Shown here: positions 36,811 through 49,313 of the stretch, piece after piece
Layout of the letters: each line of letters starts with the position of its first letter
How positions within the stretch are numbered: position 1 is the stretch's first letter
Origin: Spirochaetaceae bacterium bin103
Lineage (GTDB): Bacteria; Spirochaetota; Spirochaetia; SZUA-6; Bin103
Direction: 5' to 3'
Assembly (NCBI GenBank): GCA_002238925.1
Contig: MPNH01000018.1
Location: 1-64,000 of the forward strand
Length of the DNA: 64,000 bases
Program-made: the position numbers and the translations under genes
The notes under the pieces: generated by a model
The model's database searches: none
The model's input: the letters and a program-made list of their open reading frames with translations, nothing else
Told to the model about the DNA's origin: nothing

Positions 36811-37560
36811 TCAGATCGCCAGTCCGCCGTCCACCTGGATCACCTGACCGGTGATGTAGGAGGAACGGTCGCCGGCGAGGAAGCCGATCAGCTCGGCCAC
36901 GTCGGCAACGGTGCCGGTGCGCTTCAACGGTATCATGTCGATTACCGCCTGCCGTATCGCCTCGTTCATGGAGCGGGTCATGTCGGTATCGATGTACCCC
37001 GGAGCCACCACGTTGACACGCACGCCGCGCCCGGCCACCTCCTTGGCGAGGCTCTTGGAGAACCCGATGATGCCCGCCTTGGATGCGGCGTAGTTGGTCT
37101 GGCCCGGGTTGCCGCGCAGGCCGGTCACCGACGACACGTTGATGATCGAGCCCCCGCGCGCGCGCACCATGGCGCGCACCGCCTGGCGGCAGACCACGAA
37201 GGTAGCGGTCAGGTTGGCGGTCAGCACCGCGTCCCAGTCCGCCCGCTTCATGCGCATCACCAGCCCGTCGCGGGTAATGCCGGCGTTGTTCACCAGCACG
37301 TCGATGCGGCCCTGCTCCTCGAGCACCGCGTCGACCGCGGCCGCCGCGGCATCCTCGTCGGTAATGTCGGTCTGACGCCAATGCACGGCGGCGCCGGCGT
37401 CGGCGGCGCGCCGCTCCCACTCCGCCTGCTTATCGGCGGGCGACCGCGACAGGTAATGGACGGTCGCCGCGCCGCGCAGCAGCGTCTCCACCACCGCCGC
37501 GCCGATGCCGCGCGAGCCGCCGGTGACCAGGGCAACCTTGCCGCTCAATTCCGCTCCCAT
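36811..37560 (-). CDS. fabG: 3-oxoacyl-ACP reductase (FabG)
   Basis: NADPH-dependent reductase of fatty acid elongation, 249 residues. It has the SDR loop VTGGSRGIG, the FabG-typical NNAGITRDGLVMRMK, SSVTGLRGNPGQTNYAASKAG with the Ser-Tyr-Lys triad, and the end SYITGQVIQVDGGL. The gene lies between fabD (three bases upstream) and fabF. Sequence and context are both consistent with FabG rather than another SDR. Confidence 0.96.
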   Translation of the reverse strand: MGAELSGKVALVTGGSRGIGAAVVETLLRGAATVHYLSRSPADKQAEWERRAADAGAAVHWRQTDITDEDAAAAAVDAVLEEQGRIDVLVNNAGITRDGLVMRMKRADWDAVLTANLTATFVVCRQAVRAMVRARGGSIINVSSVTGLRGNPGQTNYAASKAGIIGFSKSLAKEVAGRGVRVNVVAPGYIDTDMTRSMNEAIRQAVIDMIPLKRTGTVADVAELIGFLAGDRSSYITGQVIQVDGGLAI

Positions 37561-37563
37561 TGC

Positions 37564-38496
37564 CTACTCCGCCGCTGCCGCGGCTTCGACCTGCTCCATG
37601 GTCCCCACCGGCGTGCACTGCACGCCGGTGTCGAAACCGCGCATCAGCCCGGTCAGCACCTTGCCCGGTCCGGTCTCCAGGAAACGCTCGAAGCCGTCCT
37701 CGACCAGATTGTGGATCTCCGTAACCCACTGCACGCTGGACACGATCTGCTCGACACACAGCCGCTTTGCCTCGGCGCCGCTGGCGATACGCCCTCCGGT
37801 GACGTTGGCGTATACCGGATGCGCCGGATCGTGGAACGTGAACCCGGCCACCACTTCGGCGAACCGCACCCGGGCGGACTCAATGAGCGGCGAGTGAAAC
37901 GGACCGGACACCTTCAGCGCCACGAAGCGCCGCGCGCCCGCCGCCGTGCATGCCTGCTCGGCGGCTGCGAGCCCCTCGGCGGTGCCGGCGAGCACCACCT
38001 GTGCCGGGCTGGAGAAGTTGGCGGCCCAGGCGCCGTCCACACCAGCGAGCACCGCGGTCACGCGTTCCGGAGGCAGGCCGATCACCGCCGCCATGCCGGC
38101 CGGGCCGCCGTCCGTATCGGCACCGCGGCTGGCCGCTTCCATCGCCTCGCCGCGCGCCTGCACAATGCGGAACAGGTCGCCGTCGGCGATCACCCCGGCG
38201 GCTGCCAGGGCGGCGTACTCACCGACCGAAAAGCCGGCGTAGCCATGCGCCTCGACGCCGCGCTCGGCAAGCGCTCTTGCCACCGCCAAGTTGACCAGGG
38301 TCACGGCGATCTGCGTGCGGTTGGTGGCTTGCAGATCCTCGGCGCTGCCGCGGAACAGCAACGCCTCCAGATCCAGGCCAGTGGCGTCGGACGCCTGGCC
38401 GAACAACTCGCGGACGGTCGCGCTGGCTGCGAACAAATCCTTGCCCATGCCGGGATACTGCGCGCCCTGTCCGGGGAACAAAAAACAGGTCTTCAT
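37564..38496 (-). CDS. fabD: Malonyl-CoA:ACP transacylase (FabD)
   Basis: Transfers malonyl from CoA to acyl carrier protein, 310 residues. The N-terminal FPGQGAQYPGMG is the oxyanion region; GFSVGEYAAL carries the catalytic Ser; KVSGPFHSPLIESA carries the catalytic His; VTEIHNLVEDGFERFLETGPGKVLTGL is the typical end, with Gln/Gly contacts. First gene of the fab operon, with a good promoter 60-95 bases upstream. Confidence 0.96.
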   Translation of the reverse strand: MKTCFLFPGQGAQYPGMGKDLFAASATVRELFGQASDATGLDLEALLFRGSAEDLQATNRTQIAVTLVNLAVARALAERGVEAHGYAGFSVGEYAALAAAGVIADGDLFRIVQARGEAMEAASRGADTDGGPAGMAAVIGLPPERVTAVLAGVDGAWAANFSSPAQVVLAGTAEGLAAAEQACTAAGARRFVALKVSGPFHSPLIESARVRFAEVVAGFTFHDPAHPVYANVTGGRIASGAEAKRLCVEQIVSSVQWVTEIHNLVEDGFERFLETGPGKVLTGLMRGFDTGVQCTPVGTMEQVEAAAAAE

Positions 38497-38562
38497 GGTT
38501 CAGGGAGACGGCTCCGGAGCAGGGCCGTTAATCGGTTCCGGCCCCGCCCACGCGCCGCGCGC

Positions 38563-38591
38563 AAAGTACCACGGCCGGCCCGCCGCGTCAA
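38563..38591 (-). promoter_or_regulatory. Promoter of the fabDGF operon
   Basis: On the minus strand TTGACG (38591-38586), a 17-base spacer and TACTTT (38568-38563). Transcription would start near 38556, giving a leader of about 60 bases before fabD. Confidence 0.6.
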
Positions 38592-38652
38592 ACCGCGAGC
38601 GGGCGCCGCGGCCAGTTCAGGAATCCCGGCCGGTCCTGCCCGACCACGCCGA

Positions 38653-40848
<2,196 letters not shown>

Positions 40849-40850
40849 TT

Positions 40851-40879
40851 ATGTTAGCCCCATTGGTGGAAGTTCGGAA
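40851..40879 (-). promoter_or_regulatory. Possible katG promoter
   Basis: On the minus strand TTCCGA (40879-40874), a 17-base spacer and TAACAT (40856-40851). The -10 sits inside a GGGGCTAACATAACCCC inverted repeat, which could be an operator. The -35 is weak. Confidence 0.35.
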
Positions 40880-40908
40880 AGTGCAATTTGCAACCGATGT
40901 ACGGTGCG

Positions 40909-42301
40909 CTAGCGCCGCTGTTCCGGGATCAGGCCGCGGGGGGCGAAACGCAGGACCAGCAGCAGAACCAACCCCATGACCACCGGCCGCATGTGCGCGG
41001 CGCTCGACAGGAGATGCTCCTTGAGCGCACTCTCCGGCGCCAGCGGCGCGGTGACCAGCTCCATCAGTTGCAGGCCGACCGGCTCCGCCTGCACCCACAC
41101 GAACCAGATCAGGAAGCCGCCGAGCACGGCGCCCCAGTTGTTGCCGGAGCCGCCCACGATCACCATTACCCAGATCAGAAAGGTGAACCGCATCGGCTGG
41201 TAGGAGGTGGGCGTGAACTGGCCGTCGAGCGTGGTCAGCATGGCCCCGGCAATGCCGATCACCGCCGAGCCGAGCACGAACACCTGCAGGTGGCGGGCGG
41301 TGACGTCCTTGCCCATCGCGCCGGCGGCGGTCTCGTTGTCGCGGATGGCGCGCATCATGCGGCCCCACGGCGAGCGCAGCGCGGTCTCCGACAGCCAGGT
41401 CAGAATCACCAGCACGAGCAGGAACAGGCCGGCATAGCACAGCTTCACGACAATCGAGGACAGGTCCACGTGCGACGCGCCGAGCGCCGCCGCCCAATCC
41501 TGGAACCAGACCGCATTCTGCAGATCGATCTCGTATGGGACCGGGCGCGGCAGGCCGTTGACGTTCTTGACCCCGCGCGTCAGCCACTCCTCGTACTTGA
41601 GGAACGCGACGATGATCTCGGAGATGCCGAGGGTAGCGATGGCGAGATAGTCGGAGCGCAGGCTGAGGCTGATCTTGCAGACCCATGCCGCGGCCGCCGC
41701 GAATGCGCCGCCGACCAGCCAGGACAGGACGATCGGGAGTCCGAGCCCGCCGAGGTAACCGGTAACGGTAGGCTCGACCGCTTCGATGGCCCGTACCGCC
41801 GGCACGAACACCGCGCGAGCGGCCGCGGCGGCGACGGTCAGCACGCACGCCGCCCCGAGCGCCCCGTCCCCCGGCCACACCCCCGGCGCGGGCGCCCGCG
41901 CCCCGGCAGACCAGCCCGCCCCCCCCGGGGACCCGCCGGTGCCAGGGTCTGCGCAGCAGGCGGCGAACGAACAGCACGGCAAGCACGGCTACCGCCGCCA
42001 CTGCCAGCGCCGCAACGACACCGCCGCCGCCGGCGCGCCAGGCTTCGGTCACCGGCGGCATGGACACCAGGACGCCGGCCAGCCCGCCGAGGGCGGCGAA
42101 CCCCAGGACGCCGGCGTTGAACAGCCCCGCGTAGCCCCACTGGATGTTGACGCCGAGCGTCATGATGGCCGAGATCAGGCACAGGTTGAGGATCGCCAGC
42201 GCCAGCGACCAGCTCTGCACCACCCCCACCAGGCAGATCAGCACCGCCATGGCCGCGAACAGGAGCGGCTTGCGCCGGATCCGTGCCAGCCGGCCGTTCA
42301 C
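40909..42301 (-). CDS. livM: LivM-type ABC permease, frameshifted by duplication
   Basis: Second permease of a branched-chain amino acid or urea type importer. The N-terminal part (from GTG 42301, overlapping the livH stop as GTGA) encodes helices with LNLCLISAIMTLGVNIQWGYAGLFNAGVLGF; the C-terminal part in another frame contains LRSDYLAIATLGISEIIVAFLKYEEW, WGRMMRAIRDNETAAGAMGKD (the EAA-like loop that docks on the ATPases) and FIGGSGNN-like VGGSGNNWGAVLGGFLIW. A 52 bp duplication near 41877-41931 separates them; removing it gives 1341 nt and 446 residues. The long central insert between the two halves of the permease (from about residue 80) is partly natural. Confidence 0.8.
41868..41950. 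repeat. About 52 bp duplication with C-run, frameshifting livM
   Basis: Read on the minus strand, CCGGCGGGT followed by a G-run near 41931 resembles GCCGGGGGTGTGG near 41879. The copies are strongly degraded, so the limits are approximate. A shift of one modulo three is required by the two coding halves and is met by 52. Confidence 0.55.
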
Positions 42302-43326
42302 GTGGACCGGCCCCCGAAGATGCCGGTTGGCTTGATCAGCAGCACCACCACCAGGATGCCGAACGAGACCGCGAACTTGTAGTCGGTAGACAGCAACTGG
42401 ACCAAGCCGTCGGGACGCCAGCCCTCCGGCCCCAGGTAGCTCAGGAACTTCTTGTAGGGATAGGTGAGCAGCACCTCCGAGAACGCCACCACGAAGCCGC
42501 CGGTGATGGCTCCGAGCGGACTGCCGAGGCCGCCGACGATGGCGGCGGCGAAGATCGGCAGCAGCAGCGACAGGTACACGAACGGCTTGAAGCTCTTGTC
42601 CAGGCCGTACAGCGTGCCGGCCACCGCGGCGAGGGCGCCGACGATGATCCAGGTGACCGCCACCACCCGTTCCGGGTTGATTCCGGACAGCAGGGCCAGG
42701 TCCTCGTTGTCGGAGTAGGCGCGCATCGATTTGCCGGTGCGCGTCCGGCCGAGGAACCAGAACAGCCACACCACCAGGATCGCCGTCACCGCGACGGTGA
42801 TCGTCTGCGTGGTCTTGATCGCCAGTCCCTCGGCCAGCCCGGTGGCAGCCTTGAACTGGCGAACGCTGACCACGAAGCGCGCGCCGTCGGTGAACACCTG
42901 GTCGTCGGGGCCGATGACGAACCGGATCAGCCCGTTGACCACAAACATGACGCCGACCGACGCGACCAGCAGGATGACTGGAGCTGCCTTCCGGCGGCGG
43001 TAGAACCGGTACACCCAGCGATCGGTAAGCAGACACAGACCGGCGCTGGCCGCGATGCCGGCGGGCAGCGCCAGCAACGCGGTCGGCAGCGGCGCGATGC
43101 CGACCTGCCAGGACTGCAGCAACCAGGTGACCAGGATGGTGACCATGGCGCCGAATGCCATGGTCTCGCCGTGCCCGAAATTGGAGAACCGCAGCACCCC
43201 GTACACCAACGTGACGCCGAGCGCGCCGAGCGCAAGCTGGCAGCCGTACACGGTAGCCGGAATGAGCACGAAATTGGCCAGCAGCACCACCGCATTGACA
43301 AGGTCCGCGTTGACGGCGTCGGTCAC
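42298..43326 (-). CDS. livH: LivH-type ABC permease
   Basis: First inner-membrane permease of the importer, 342 residues with about eight hydrophobic segments. The typical N-terminal half includes LGALGVTLVYGVLRFSNFGHGETMAFGAM, and the conserved loop RTGKSMRAYSDNEDLALLSGINPERVV contacts the ATPases; LLPIFAAAIVGGLGSPLGAITGGFVVAFSE ends the fold. It starts with GTG 43326, three bases after livF, and overlaps livM by four bases. Confidence 0.93.
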   Translation of the reverse strand: MTDAVNADLVNAVVLLANFVLIPATVYGCQLALGALGVTLVYGVLRFSNFGHGETMAFGAMVTILVTWLLQSWQVGIAPLPTALLALPAGIAASAGLCLLTDRWVYRFYRRRKAAPVILLVASVGVMFVVNGLIRFVIGPDDQVFTDGARFVVSVRQFKAATGLAEGLAIKTTQTITVAVTAILVVWLFWFLGRTRTGKSMRAYSDNEDLALLSGINPERVVAVTWIIVGALAAVAGTLYGLDKSFKPFVYLSLLLPIFAAAIVGGLGSPLGAITGGFVVAFSEVLLTYPYKKFLSYLGPEGWRPDGLVQLLSTDYKFAVSFGILVVVLLIKPTGIFGGRST

Positions 43327-43329
43327 GGC

Positions 43330-44034
43330 TCAGCCGCCCAGAAAGGAGCGCCGGATGTCGGCGTCCGCCAGCAGCTCGGAGCCCGCGCCGGTGTGGCGGT
43401 TGCGGCCCTGCACCAGCACATAGCCGGTGTCCGCCAGCTCCAGCGCCTGGCGGGCGTTCTGCTCCACGATGAGGACGGCGACGCCGCCCCGGGCGATGTC
43501 GACGATGCGCTCGAACAGTTCGCGGGTCACGATTGGCGACACGCCGGCGGTCGGCTCGTCGAGCATCAGCACCCGCGGGCGGTTCATCAGCGCGCGCCCG
43601 ATAGCCACCTGCTGGCGCTGGCCCCCGGACAGCTCGCCGGCCGCCTGCCGGCGCTTGTCGCGGAGCACCGGAAACAGGCGGTACACCTCGTTCAGGGTGC
43701 CGGAGATGTCGTCGTCGCGGATGAACGCCCCCATCTCCAGGTTCTCCTGCACGGTCATCGACCGGAATACGTTATCGGTCTGCGGCACGAAGCCCATGCC
43801 CTTGCGGGCGCGCGCCTGCGGCGCCAGTGCGGTAATCTCCTCGCCGTCGAAGCGCACGCTGCCGGCGCGCAGCCGCAGCAGCCCGAACAGCGCCTTCATG
43901 GCGGTCGACTTGCCGGCCCCGTTGGGACCCACCACGACGGCGATCTCGCCCGCGTCCACGGCCAGCGAACAGCCGCGCAGGATGTCGGGGCCGCCGTAGC
44001 CGCCGGTCAGGGCCTCGCCGAGCAGCAGACTCAG
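43330..44034 (-). CDS. livF: LivF-type ABC ATPase with apparent CTG start
   Basis: ATPase of the importer, 234 residues. Walker A is GPNGAGKST, the Q-loop GFVPQTDNVF, signature LSGGQRQQVAIGRAL, Walker B VLMLDEPTAG and the switch His region LIVEQNARQAL follow the LivF pattern. The only ATG/GTG/TTG-type start in frame is GTG 43959, which would remove the first strand and the A-loop Tyr (TGGYGGPDIL) that stacks on ATP. Upstream there is an in-frame stop and no standard start, so translation probably begins at CTG 44034, which overlaps the livG stop as CTGA. That gives the normal family length. Confidence 0.85.
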   Translation of the reverse strand: MSLLLGEALTGGYGGPDILRGCSLAVDAGEIAVVVGPNGAGKSTAMKALFGLLRLRAGSVRFDGEEITALAPQARARKGMGFVPQTDNVFRSMTVQENLEMGAFIRDDDISGTLNEVYRLFPVLRDKRRQAAGELSGGQRQQVAIGRALMNRPRVLMLDEPTAGVSPIVTRELFERIVDIARGGVAVLIVEQNARQALELADTGYVLVQGRNRHTGAGSELLADADIRRSFLGG

Positions 44035-44813
44035 GAGGTCCGCCCCTGGCGGGTCACGGACCCGGAACCGAGATACGCCTCGATCACCCGTTCATCGGAT
44101 TGCACTACCGGAGCCGACCCCTCGGTGAGCACCGTGCCTTCCACCATGACGATGACAGGGTCGCACAGCAGGGAGATCAACTCCATGTTGTGCTCGATGA
44201 TGCAGAACGTGTAGCCGCGATGCAGGTTGAGGCGCAGGATTGCGCCGGCTATCTCCTTGAGCAGCGTACGGTTGACTCCGGCGCCGACCTCGTCGAGCAG
44301 CACCACGCGCGGCTCCGCCATCATGGTGCGCCCGAGCTCGACCAGCTTTTTCTGCCCGCCCGACAGGTTGCCGGCGCGCTCCTCGGCCACCGCGTCCAGG
44401 TTCAGGAACGCGATTACTTCGTCCGCCCTGGCGCGCAGCGCCGCCTCTTCGGCGCGGATCTTGCCGGGTCGCAGCCACACGTTGAGCAGGCGCTCGCCGG
44501 CCTGGCCGCCCGGCACGGTCATCAGGTTCTCGCGCACCGTCATCGTCGAGAACTCGTGCGCGATCTGAAACGTGCGCAACACGCCCTTGGCGAACAGCTC
44601 GTGCGGCTGCAGCCCGGTGATCTCCTCGCCGTCCAGGTACACGTGCCCGGAGGTGGGCCGGTGCAGGCCGGCGATGACGTTGAACAGGGTGGTCTTGCCG
44701 GCCCCGTTGGGACCGATCAGGCCGGTTATGGCGCCGTTCCCGATGGTGAGCGAAGCACCGTCGACGGCCCGAATGCCGCCGAAATGCATGTGCAGATCCT
44801 GAACGGTGATCAT
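44031..44813 (-). CDS. livG: LivG-type ABC ATPase
   Basis: The other ATPase of the importer, 260 residues. It has LIGPNGAGKTTLFNVIAGLHRPTSG, the LivG-specific RTFQIAHEFSTMTVRENL, LSGGQKKLVELGRTMM, VVLLDEVGAGVN and CIIEHNMELI. The conserved end (PVVQSDERVIEAYLG) is also LivG-like. ATG 44813 (MITVQDLHMHFGG) begins the first strand. The Walker B region reads DEVGAG instead of DEPxAG, as is common in LivG. Confidence 0.93.
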   Translation of the reverse strand: MITVQDLHMHFGGIRAVDGASLTIGNGAITGLIGPNGAGKTTLFNVIAGLHRPTSGHVYLDGEEITGLQPHELFAKGVLRTFQIAHEFSTMTVRENLMTVPGGQAGERLLNVWLRPGKIRAEEAALRARADEVIAFLNLDAVAEERAGNLSGGQKKLVELGRTMMAEPRVVLLDEVGAGVNRTLLKEIAGAILRLNLHRGYTFCIIEHNMELISLLCDPVIVMVEGTVLTEGSAPVVQSDERVIEAYLGSGSVTRQGRTS

Positions 44814-44885
44814 GCGGTCAGGGCCCCCGGACGGGCGTGCCCACGAACGGAGCCGGCCCGCCGGCACCTGCTGGGTGACCGGCGC

Positions 44886-44920
44886 GAGAACGGAGCCGGC
44901 CCGGGCCGGGCCCCGTTCTC
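44886..44920 (-). terminator. Strong hairpin between livK and livG
   Basis: GAGAACGG (44886-44893) pairs with CCGTTCTC (44913-44920), and the inner GC-rich part pairs almost completely. There is no T-run, so it is more likely a processing or partial-termination hairpin that keeps the binding protein mRNA abundant relative to the permease genes. GAACGGAGCCGGCCCG is also present at 44845-44860. Confidence 0.5.
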
Positions 44921-44931
44921 GGCCACGCCGG

Positions 44932-46107
44932 TCAGCGGTAGCGGACGGTTACGAGCGCGCCGTCCTCGACCGCCATCTGCCGGTAGTTGCCGGCGCTCTC
45001 GCCCGCTCCGACCAGCTCGACCGCGGACGCGCCGACGTAGTCGATTTCGCCGCCGTTCGCGAGGATGCCGAGCGCCTTCTCCAGCTCGCCCGGAAAAATC
45101 TGCTCGCCGGGCGCGTTGGCAACCGCCATGACGTGGTCCTTGAAATCGCCGCTGTCCGTGGAGCCCGCCGCCTGCATGGCCAGCAGAATCAGGGCGGCCG
45201 CGTCGTACGACTCGCTCACGAACGGTCCGGACGCCATGCCGGCTATCTCTTCGAGCCGTGCCGCGCCCGGACTGTCGGTGCCCGGTACGGTGCCGATTGA
45301 GCCATTCAGGTCCGCACCGATTGCCTCCACCAGGCTGTCGCCAATCATGCCGTCGGGGAGGAAGAACTGGTCGAACGCCCCGGAGTCGAGCGCGGCCTGG
45401 ATGATGCCCTTGCCGCCCTGGTCCAGGTAGCCGGCCACGATCAGGATATCGCCGCCGACCGCGTCCAGGGCCGCGACCTCGGCGCTGTAGTCGCCCTTGC
45501 CGTCCTCGTGCGGCGCGGAAATGGTAATGGTACCGCCGCGCATCTTGAAGTTGGCCTCGATGCTGTCCGCGAGTCCCTTGCCGTAGTCGTTGTTGGTGTA
45601 GGTCAGCGCGGCTTCGCCGATGTCCATTTCCTGCAGGATGTCGGCCACCACCTCGCCCTGGCGGGCGTCCGATGGCGCCGTGCGGAAGAAAAGGCCATCG
45701 TCTTCGATGGTGGAAAGCGCCGGCGAGGTGGCCGACGGGGAAATCATCACGATGCCGTTGGGCTTGGCCACGTTCTGCAACACGGCAATGGTCACGCCCG
45801 AACAGTCGCCGCCGACGATGGCGTTGACCTGGTCAGCCGTAATCAGCCGCTCGGCCGCCGCGGTTGCGGCAGCAGAATCGATGCAGGTCGTATCTCCGCG
45901 CACGGAAACGACCTGCAGCCCGCCAAGCAAGGCGCCGCTGTCGCTCACCTCCTTGATCGCCAGTTCCGCGCCGTCGGCCATGGGTCCCACCAACGACTCG
46001 ATCGGACCGGTGTAGCCGAGCAGCACTCCCAGCTTGACGTCGTCCGCGAAAGCCGCCCCGAGCGGCAGCAGCATCACCATCACCAGGCCTGCAACAACTC
46101 GTTTCAT
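44932..46107 (-). CDS. livK: LivK-type periplasmic binding protein
   Basis: Substrate-binding protein of the importer, 391 residues. The signal peptide (MKRVVAGLVMVMLLPLGAAFAD) predicts a soluble periplasmic protein, without a lipobox. The type I fold shows VKLGVLLGYTGPIESLVGPMADGAELA, IVGGDCSGVTIAVLQNVA, MISPSATSPALS, FFRTAPSDARQGEVVADIL and YTNNDYGKGLADS. These match amino-acid or amide/urea binders; the exact ligand cannot be read from the sequence. A strong GGAGGG ribosome site precedes the ATG. It heads the operon and a hairpin separates it from livG. Confidence 0.92.
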   Translation of the reverse strand: MKRVVAGLVMVMLLPLGAAFADDVKLGVLLGYTGPIESLVGPMADGAELAIKEVSDSGALLGGLQVVSVRGDTTCIDSAAATAAAERLITADQVNAIVGGDCSGVTIAVLQNVAKPNGIVMISPSATSPALSTIEDDGLFFRTAPSDARQGEVVADILQEMDIGEAALTYTNNDYGKGLADSIEANFKMRGGTITISAPHEDGKGDYSAEVAALDAVGGDILIVAGYLDQGGKGIIQAALDSGAFDQFFLPDGMIGDSLVEAIGADLNGSIGTVPGTDSPGAARLEEIAGMASGPFVSESYDAAALILLAMQAAGSTDSGDFKDHVMAVANAPGEQIFPGELEKALGILANGGEIDYVGASAVELVGAGESAGNYRQMAVEDGALVTVRYR

Positions 46108-46188
46108 CGCAATCCCTCCTGCGGTCTACGTTTGTACGGTTGCGGCCAAGACGTCAACCTCGGCAACCTCGGCCGCCTCCGAGTCATT

Positions 46189-46217
46189 ACTGTACCATAT
46201 GTGCAATTACTTCACAA
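46189..46217 (-). promoter_or_regulatory. Promoter of the liv operon
   Basis: On the minus strand TTGTGA (46217-46212), a 17-base spacer and TACAGT (46194-46189). The inferred start near 46182 leaves a leader of about 75 bases to livK. Confidence 0.5.
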
Positions 46218-46272
46218 ACCCAACGCCAGCCTTGTGCAGGCCGTGTGCCGCCGCGCCGCAGTAAACGCAAGG

Positions 46273-46301
46273 TTGACCGCAGCGCGCGGGCTGCATACTA
46301 T
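46273..46301 (+). promoter_or_regulatory. Promoter of the fabH-OYE-GAF-fdhD unit
   Basis: TTGACC at 46273-46278, a 17-base spacer and TACTAT at 46296-46301. Transcription would begin near 46308, about 70 bases before fabH. Confidence 0.6.
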
Positions 46302-46378
46302 GGCGAGGCTAAACGTCTCCCGTGTCACGGAGCGGCCATGCGCAGGTATTTATGCATTTTGGATCCCGGAGGTAGCTG

Positions 46379-47359
46379 ATGGGAGCAGCGATTCGTTCGC
46401 TTGGCGCATATGTGCCCAAACGGCGAATGTCGAACCACGAGTTTGAGGAATTCCTCGACACCTCGGACGAGTGGATTCAGTCCCACACCGGAATCAAGTT
46501 CCGCCACGTTGCCAGCGACGACGAAGCGCCGTCCGACTTGGGCCGCCGGGCTGCCGAGCAGGCCCTCGGCCGGGCCGGCCTGTCGCCCGATCAACTCGGC
46601 ATGGTACTGGTCGCCACCGCGTCCGGCGATCACGTCGGGTTTCCGTCCACCGCCTGCATCATCCAGGACAAGCTCGGCGCCAGCAACGCCGCCGCCATGG
46701 ACCTGCTGGTCGGCTGCACCGGTTTCGTCTACGGGCTGGAAACCGCCAAGGGGCTGATCGCCTCCGGCGCGGCGGAGCACATTCTGCTGGTCGGCAGCGA
46801 AGTGCTGACCCGGATCATGGACTGGGAGGACCGCAACACCGCCGTACTGTTCGGCGACGGCGCCGGGGCAGCGGTGATTTCCCACTCCAACAACGGATGC
46901 GGCATCCTGGACTCGTTTCTCCGTTCCGACGGTTCCGGTGCGCGGGCGCTCGCGCGCGAGGCCGGCGGCACCCGCACGCCGTTCAGGCCGGGTCAGACCG
47001 ACCGCCGCGAACTGCTCCTCAAGATGGAGGGGCGCTTGGTATACAACTTTGCCGTGCAAGTAATTGTCGACACGGTAACGACCATCCTCACGCGCAACCG
47101 GCTGACCATCGACGACGTCAAGTACATCGTTCCGCACCAAGCCAACGAACGCATCATCGAAGCCGCGGCCAGACGCAGCCGCATACCGCGGGAGAAGTTC
47201 TTCGTGAACATTGCCGAGTATGCGAACACCTCCGCGGCCACCATACCGATCGCTCTCAACGACCTCGTGGAGCGGGAAATGCTCGAACCGGGCGACCTGA
47301 TCGTGACGGCGGGCTTCGGGGCCGGTCTGACGTTCGGCGGGAATCTCGTACGCTGGTAG
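46379..47359 (+). CDS. fabH: 3-oxoacyl-ACP synthase III (FabH-like)
   Basis: A 326-residue KAS III enzyme that starts fatty acid chains from acyl-CoA and malonyl-ACP. The catalytic Cys is in LLVGCTGFVYGLETA, the His in IVPHQANERIIEAAA and the Asn in YANTSAATIPIAL, so the full triad is present. The N-terminal YVPKRRMSNHEFEEFLDTSDEWI and GIKFRH match FabH. GGAGG stands seven bases before the ATG. It is not with the other fab genes and instead opens a unit with an Old Yellow Enzyme homologue (three bases downstream), so a specialised acyl role is possible. Confidence 0.92.
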   Translation: MGAAIRSLGAYVPKRRMSNHEFEEFLDTSDEWIQSHTGIKFRHVASDDEAPSDLGRRAAEQALGRAGLSPDQLGMVLVATASGDHVGFPSTACIIQDKLGASNAAAMDLLVGCTGFVYGLETAKGLIASGAAEHILLVGSEVLTRIMDWEDRNTAVLFGDGAGAAVISHSNNGCGILDSFLRSDGSGARALAREAGGTRTPFRPGQTDRRELLLKMEGRLVYNFAVQVIVDTVTTILTRNRLTIDDVKYIVPHQANERIIEAAARRSRIPREKFFVNIAEYANTSAATIPIALNDLVEREMLEPGDLIVTAGFGAGLTFGGNLVRW

Positions 47360-47362
47360 CGG

Positions 47363-48819
<1,457 letters not shown>

Positions 48820-48823
<4 letters not shown>

Positions 48824-49311
48824 CCCGGGCGGCGGAGCTCGGTGCGCAGTACGCCACGACGGAGGAGATCCTGGAGCAGCCGTCGCCGCTGGCGGAGCGC
48901 CTCGGGCAACTGTGCGAGCACCTGGTCCGCCACGTCGCCCATTACACCATGGTGGCGATTTACGTCCCGCATCGCGAGCGGCCCGGAGTGCTGGCCCTTG
49001 CGGCGGCCGCCGGCCGCCGCCCATTCCCGGACGTGGTGCCCGGCGGCGCGGGACCGTGGAGCGAGGCGGCCGACCGCGGCGAGACCGCGCTTGCTCAGCG
49101 TTTGGCCGGCTCGTGCGACGGCTCCGCGCGCCGCTGGGTGGGCGCGCAACTCGCCGCGCCACTGCTGAGCAACGGCCTCCGGCTTGGCATCGTGGCGGTC
49201 GACTCCAGCCGCCGCGCTCCGTTCCACGCCGACGACGAGCTGTTCGTGGAGAACCTCGGCGACCTGATCGCGATGCGGCTGGCGCTCGCCGGCGTGGGAG
49301 GCCGCGGCTGA
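48820..49311 (+). CDS. Small GAF-domain protein
   Basis: A 163-residue protein that is a single GAF domain. [29 protein letters not shown] forms the first strands, [52 protein letters not shown] the last strands and helix, close to free-methionine-sulfoxide reductase and cyclic-nucleotide-type GAF folds. The three Cys of fRMsr are not present. ATG 48820 overlaps the preceding stop (ATGA). The ligand is unknown; the coupling to an Old Yellow Enzyme homologue suggests a redox or small-molecule sensing function. Confidence 0.75.
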
Positions 49312-49313
49312 CC

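Noticed and set aside
46108..46378. Riboswitch or small RNA in the 270-base divergent region
   Set aside because: Both promoters were found, but I saw no conserved aptamer core or convincing terminator; nothing else can be supported.
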